Source: CAZKFG01 sp964551985 (GTDB lineage: Bacteria > Bacillota > Negativicutes > Acidaminococcales > JAISLQ01). From it: a DNA stretch of 25,965 nucleotides. Both the position numbers and the translations under genes were made by a program. The stretch lies in assembly GCA_964551985.1 (NCBI GenBank), contig CAZKFG010000034.1, positions 1-25,965 on the forward strand. Direction: 5' to 3'. Under the pieces are notes generated by a model. The model ran no database searches. It was given only the letters and a program-made list of their open reading frames with translations, and was not told where the DNA came from. This document shows positions 23,162 through 25,965 of this stretch, piece by piece. The first letter of the stretch is position 1, and the number at the start of each line of letters is the position of its first letter.

Positions 23162-23755
23162 ATGCAAGATGGACTTTTTATACTGGTAATATTTTTTCTT
23201 TTGTTCCCTGTAGGTGGTTTTCTCATTTGGTATTACTACAAACAAGACAAAGAAAAAATAAGCAAAAAAATGTTATTTTGCTTATTGGTGTTTTTGACTG
23301 TAATTGACTACCAAGTTGTGTTTTCGGATATTGATTATCGTAAAATCAGAAGACCTATAGTGGATTTTTCAATGCAACCAGAAATGGTCTATCTAATAGC
23401 AGTATTAATAGTATATACAATTTTAAGCCTAATAATTTTCCGAAGAGAATTTTTAAAAAGAATGAACTATTGGTTTAAAAAACTAATACTATACAAACCA
23501 AAAGCAACAGATTATCCACAAGCAATAAACAACTTACCACTTATAGCAATATTTATCTTGAGCATAGCAATAGTGCAAATGACAAGTATATACAGCTATG
23601 TACAGATAGTTGTGTATGAAATAGGAGCTTTTGTGAAAGACTTTGTCTTTGACTGGTTCACAGTACCGCTAATATTCAACTTTCTGCTATATTTTCTCTT
23701 TCAAGGAATACTCAAGTTTATAAAATTTTTAGACAAAAGAGAAAATAAACAGTAG
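23162..23755 (+). CDS. Polytopic membrane protein of unknown function
   Basis: 197 residues with four to five membrane helices: about 4-24 (LFILVIFFLLFPVGGFLIWYY), 37-55, 75-93 (VYLIAVLIVYTILSLIIF), 125-150 (LPLIAIFILSIAIVQMTSIYSY) and 162-187. Positively charged loops lie between (RREFLKRMNYWFKKLILYKPK). The ribosome-binding site AAGGAG comes from the duplicated flank. No motif or family recognised. Last gene of the accessory operon; possibly works with the two anchored proteins. Confidence 0.8.
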   Translation: MQDGLFILVIFFLLFPVGGFLIWYYYKQDKEKISKKMLFCLLVFLTVIDYQVVFSDIDYRKIRRPIVDFSMQPEMVYLIAVLIVYTILSLIIFRREFLKRMNYWFKKLILYKPKATDYPQAINNLPLIAIFILSIAIVQMTSIYSYVQIVVYEIGAFVKDFVFDWFTVPLIFNFLLYFLFQGILKFIKFLDKRENKQ

Positions 23756-23767
23756 ATAAAGAAAAAA

Positions 23768-23794
23768 CACAAGCCAGCTTTAGGCTGGCTTGTG
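23768..23794. terminator. Strong hairpin at the end of the accessory operon
   Basis: 11-bp perfect GC-rich stem (23768-23778 with 23784-23794). On the + strand no T-run follows. On the minus strand it is followed by TTTTTT, so as an intrinsic terminator it points to the minus strand, where the nearest gene is the cupin about 0.9 kb away. It probably ends the accessory operon as well. Confidence 0.65.
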
Positions 23795-23808
23795 TACTAT
23801 GTCTAGCA

Positions 23809-23825
23809 AATACGAACCGCAAAGA
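23809..23825 (+). repeat. 17-bp direct repeat of a segment in the 513-residue gene
   Basis: AATACGAACCGCAAAGA is present here and at 21027-21043 inside the 513-residue gene, where it encodes part of EYEPQR. The following bases are loosely similar too (GAAGCAAAA against GAAGCAGAG). It may be a leftover of a related gene or a rearrangement scar. The rest of 23756-23964 holds no gene that I can support. Confidence 0.6.
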
Positions 23826-23964
23826 TGCTTTGGAAGCAAAAAAATTATTATGGAAAATAGAAGTATTATTTGCAAAGAGTGTTAATATATTAGTAGTTAT
23901 TTAAAGTTAAATTTTTAGTTTTTGCAATAAAGGAAAATAATGAAAATATAAAGAGGTTTTGATA

Positions 23965-24708
23965 ATGAAATCAGATTTGCCAATATTTTTTAACTCAAAC
24001 AAAGGTATTGAATTAATATATAGCAAAAATTCAAATTTTGCCTATCCAAAGCATACGCATAGTTTTAATTATGTTGTAGTATTTATTTTAGCAGGTAGCG
24101 TTTTTGTTGAGCGAGGTGTTTGTCGTATAACATTTTAAAAAAGTGATTTTTTCATTGTTAAACCTAATGAGGTACATGCTTTTTATGCTGATAACAATGC
24201 TTACTCTATGTTGTCTGTTTGTATAAACAAATACTTTATCCATCATAGTAATAGCGATATTAAGTTCAAGATTGTTTGTCGATTCATATATAATCTTATG
24301 CAAGAAGGTATTATTTTTAAAGAACATATTAGCAAAGTGCAATGCGCCGTTAAAAGTTTATTTGCTTTTGTATCTAACGAAAAAAATCTGCTAAGTGATT
24401 ATGTTTTTAAAGTACAGAAAGAATTGTTTAAAAAAGAATTTTCTGTTGATCGATTATCAAAGCAGGTGTTTATAAGTAAGTATCATCTTGTACGAACGTT
24501 TAAACAACAAACCGGTATCACAATGCATCAGTTTTATATGCAAAATCGTATAAGATGGGCAAAAAAATTATTGAAACAAAAAAACAATATAACAAAAGTG
24601 GCTATACAGTCAGATTTTTATGACCAAAGCCACTTTTGTAGATGGTTTAAAAAGCTTGTTGGAATTACTCCAAGAAAATTTATTTTGGCACAAAGATTTT
24701 TGCATTAA
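23965..24708 (+). pseudogene. AraC-family regulator interrupted by one in-frame TAA
   Basis: From ATG 23965 (AAGAGG 8 nt before) the frame gives an N-terminal cupin-type sensor part with KHTHSFNYVVVFILAGSVFVERG, is stopped by TAA at 24136-24138 (codon 58), and then continues in the same frame KSDFFIVKPNEVHAFYAD to a complete AraC DNA-binding domain with two helix-turn-helix units (FSVDRLSKQVFISKYHLVRTFKQ and ITKVAIQSDFYDQSHFCRWFKKLVGITPRKF). No frameshift is needed: a CAA, AAA or GAA to TAA change explains it. A frame open from ATG 24208 could yield only the DNA-binding part and has no ribosome-binding site. The stop overlaps the convergent cupin gene. Confidence 0.88.
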
Positions 24709-25088
24709 CAAAGTGCTGGAAAAAATTTTGCCAAAAGTTGTAGACCGCTGTTGCCTGCATTTATCTCGTGTGGGGTTTTGGCTGGGAAAATAGAGATGAT
24801 GCCAGGCTCATAAGTCAATGATACATTGTTGTTAATACACTCTCCAGAGCCGTATATTACTTCGTGTGTTTCTAGTTGCAGTTCATGGATATGGTTTTTA
24901 ATGCTTTTGTTTGGCGCTATTTTTACAAGATGATAGCTGAATTTGCCACATGTTTCTTTTGCTGTAAGAAGGTGCTTTAATTGCACCCCTTCAAATGTTG
25001 GGTGCTTTGACCACTCTACAGAAGAAAATTTTTTTTGACTGTGTGGCAGCTTTAATGCACCATTACTAAATAAATCAAAAGTTTTCAT
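24705..25088 (-). CDS. Cupin-domain protein
   Basis: 127 residues. A longer frame is open to 25121, but AGGAG on the minus strand is 8 nt before the ATG at 25088, so this start is preferred. Single cupin fold with motif 1 NHIHELQLETHEVIYGSGE (His, His, Glu, conserved Gly) and motif 2 IISIFPAKTPHEINAG (Pro, His), so a metal is probably bound. Substrate unknown; small cupins of this kind are often sugar- or metabolite-binding or regulatory. It converges on the broken AraC gene with a 4-bp overlap; such neighbours are often regulator and target (inference). Confidence 0.88.
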   Translation of the reverse strand: MKTFDLFSNGALKLPHSQKKFSSVEWSKHPTFEGVQLKHLLTAKETCGKFSYHLVKIAPNKSIKNHIHELQLETHEVIYGSGECINNNVSLTYEPGIISIFPAKTPHEINAGNSGLQLLAKFFPALC

Positions 25089-25208
25089 TGTCATTCTCCT
25101 TTTTTTGTTTGTATATTGCAATTGTATTTGACAATATTAAAAATTAATTGTACGAAATTGCTCAATTATATTTATTAAAAGTACTATATATTTTTTGGAG
25201 ATGAGTAT

Positions 25209-25544
25209 ATGATTTTAAGATTAATAGAAATTTGTACTATTATTTTATGTGTATTTTCACTGTTGACAAATACATTTGGCAGTGCTTTTTTCTCAATACC
25301 AGTAACCATAGTTATAATTTCTGTTTATTTTAATCCAGAGAGAAAAAAAGAGTTTGTGCAGCACTTATTGACAATGTTGACTTTATCGATAGTTTCTGTT
25401 GCATTTTATTTTTTTATAATTTTTTTGATACTTGCATCTGCAATATTTTTTATATTGCAAAAGTTTGTATTGTTTCTTGCTACATGTTTAGTGTTATTTT
25501 CATTTATTTTGCTTGTAGTTTTTAGAAAAAATTTTATCTTGTGA
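25209..25544 (+). CDS. Small hydrophobic membrane protein, first part of an interrupted frame
   Basis: 111 residues with about four hydrophobic segments (4-24, 26-40, 55-82, 86-105) and a charged loop NPERKKEFVQH. ATG at 25209 follows TTGGAG. Ends with VVFRKNFIL and TGA; the same frame then stays open to 25793. It may be a complete small protein or the 5' part of a broken 194-codon gene. No family recognised. No promoter of good quality: the best candidate in 25128-25156 has a weak -10. Confidence 0.6.
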   Translation: MILRLIEICTIILCVFSLLTNTFGSAFFSIPVTIVIISVYFNPERKKEFVQHLLTMLTLSIVSVAFYFFIIFLILASAIFFILQKFVLFLATCLVLFSFILLVVFRKNFIL

Positions 25545-25793
25545 ATTTACTATTGGTTTTACTGGATATTTTGCAACAATTTGCCAAATAAAGAGTTTGG
25601 CAAACCAATATCTAATATTTGGCTTCTAGTATCGTTTTTTATAAGTTTTTTTATAGTTTATTTTAGTGGTGTGAATATTTTGTTAGAAAAACAGTTTGTT
25701 GCTGAAGATCTTGTTATTGTATGTGTAAATTTTATTATGTTGGTTTTAAATTGTATAACATATGTGATTTTTCGCAAGTTGTTTTTTAAATAA
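25545..25793 (+). pseudogene. Frame continuing after the TGA, probably the rest of the same membrane protein gene
   Basis: After TGA at 25542-25544 the same frame runs 82 codons without a stop: IYYWFYWIFCNN, then the segment that could start at TTG 25581 (70 residues, two membrane helices, IWLLVSFFISFFIVYFSGV and LVIVCVNFIMLVLNCITYVIF, ending FRKLFFK). There is no ATG and no ribosome-binding site before 25581, so independent translation is unlikely and a nonsense mutation in one longer gene fits better. A separate, poorly started small gene remains possible. Confidence 0.5.
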
Positions 25794-25805
25794 ATATTAA
25801 AATCA

Positions 25806-25838
25806 CAAAGCCCCTCGACTGCTTGTCGAGGGGCTTTG
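25806..25838. terminator. Strong hairpin between convergent genes
   Basis: 14-bp perfect stem (25806-25819 with 25825-25838), loop TGCTT, GC-rich. T-rich sequence follows on both strands but without a pure T-run. It lies between the membrane-protein frame and the minus-strand gene at the right edge and could serve both. Confidence 0.8.
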
Positions 25839-25860
25839 CTTTGGGGGAGTTTAATTTAAT

Positions 25861-25965
25861 TTATTTTGTAGTATTGTTGTAATATGGGCAGTTAGCATTG
25901 TCGTGGTTGTTGTGTCCATAGCCGCCCATCATTCCATAATCATGATAGCTACCTGCTTTATAGCC
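25861..25965 (-). CDS. C-terminal end of a Gly/His/Tyr/Asn-rich protein, cut by the window
   Basis: On the minus strand an open frame enters from the right edge and ends in TAA at 25863-25861. The 34 residues seen include YHDYGMMGGYGHNNHDN and a late CPYY, with many His, Met and Tyr. Such tails occur on small exported or metal-binding proteins. It is followed by the strong hairpin at 25838-25806. Product and start are outside the window. Confidence 0.6.
   Translation of the reverse strand, partial: GYKAGSYHDYGMMGGYGHNNHDNANCPYYNNTTK

Larger units (their letters stand above)
18822..23794 (+). mobile_element. Phage-like accessory block, partial or domesticated
   Basis: Six to seven co-directional genes with short or overlapping junctions: Cys-rich small protein, DnaD-type replication protein, ArpU/DUF1492-type regulator, a 513-residue unknown, a duplicated membrane-anchored gene and a membrane protein. 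The base composition of the + strand changes from T/G-rich to A/C-rich. Noncoding control DNA with repeats precedes it and a strong hairpin follows. No integrase, terminase, capsid or conjugation gene is visible, so the borders given are those of the transcription unit and not of a proven element. Confidence 0.4.

Noticed and set aside
1..25965. tRNA, rRNA, insertion sequence or integrase genes
   Set aside because: None could be recognised on either strand.

Overview
The window looks like chromosomal DNA of a low-GC Firmicutes-type bacterium. Genes have strong Shine-Dalgarno sites, several TTG starts, clear sigma-A promoters and Rho-independent terminators. The gene set (EF-G-like GTPase, nickel-pincer genes, late cobamide operon with a second degenerate CobT, a Gly/His/Tyr/Met-rich tail at the right edge) reminds me of the Negativicutes (Sporomusa/Veillonella/Phascolarctobacterium relatives). 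That placement is an inference from gene content, not proven.

Layout. 1-2.5 kb: terminator of an upstream gene, an inverted repeat, then an EF-G-like GTPase with its own promoter and two tandem terminators. 2.6-7.1 kb: a four-gene operon, transketolase - shikimate kinase - larB - larC (the last two make the nickel-pincer cofactor), behind a near-consensus promoter. 7.1-8.3 kb: an unknown gene on the minus strand and a GNAT/YoaP-type acetyltransferase. 8.35-16.76 kb: promoter, cobalamin riboswitch and terminator, then nine tightly packed genes cobU-cbiP-cbiB-cobT-cobS-cobT-like-pduX-cobD-cobC. These make the aminopropanol arm and assemble the nucleotide loop of cobamides. The second CobT-like protein has lost the catalytic and nicotinate-site motifs and may be a partner subunit like those of heterodimeric ArsAB enzymes.

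16.76-18.4 kb: a zinc-ribbon protein behind a 120-nt structured leader, then a MarR regulator with a 17-bp inverted-repeat operator over its own promoter, followed by a GNAT acetyltransferase.

18.4-23.8 kb: an accessory, phage-like block. It starts with about 400 bp of noncoding DNA carrying six copies of TGCTTAT, several palindromes and a promoter with an operator-like palindrome. One co-directional string of genes follows: a Cys-rich small protein, a DnaD/phage-replisome-type protein, an ArpU/DUF1492-type phage regulator, a 513-residue low-complexity/glycine-rich protein, two tandem 86 percent identical membrane-anchored proteins and a polytopic membrane protein. Base composition changes here: the + strand becomes A/C-rich where upstream genes are T/G-rich. 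I see no integrase, capsid or terminase gene in the window.

23.8-25.97 kb: decaying ordinary DNA: an AraC regulator broken by one in-frame TAA, a convergent cupin gene, a small membrane-protein reading frame interrupted by TGA, a strong hairpin, and the C-terminus of a Gly/His/Tyr-rich protein entering from the right edge on the minus strand.

The strongest leads are the degenerate CobT paralogue in the riboswitch-controlled operon, the zinc-ribbon leader RNA with alternative pairings to the ribosome-binding site, the MarR operator, and the accessory block with its TGCTTAT cluster and duplicated membrane proteins.
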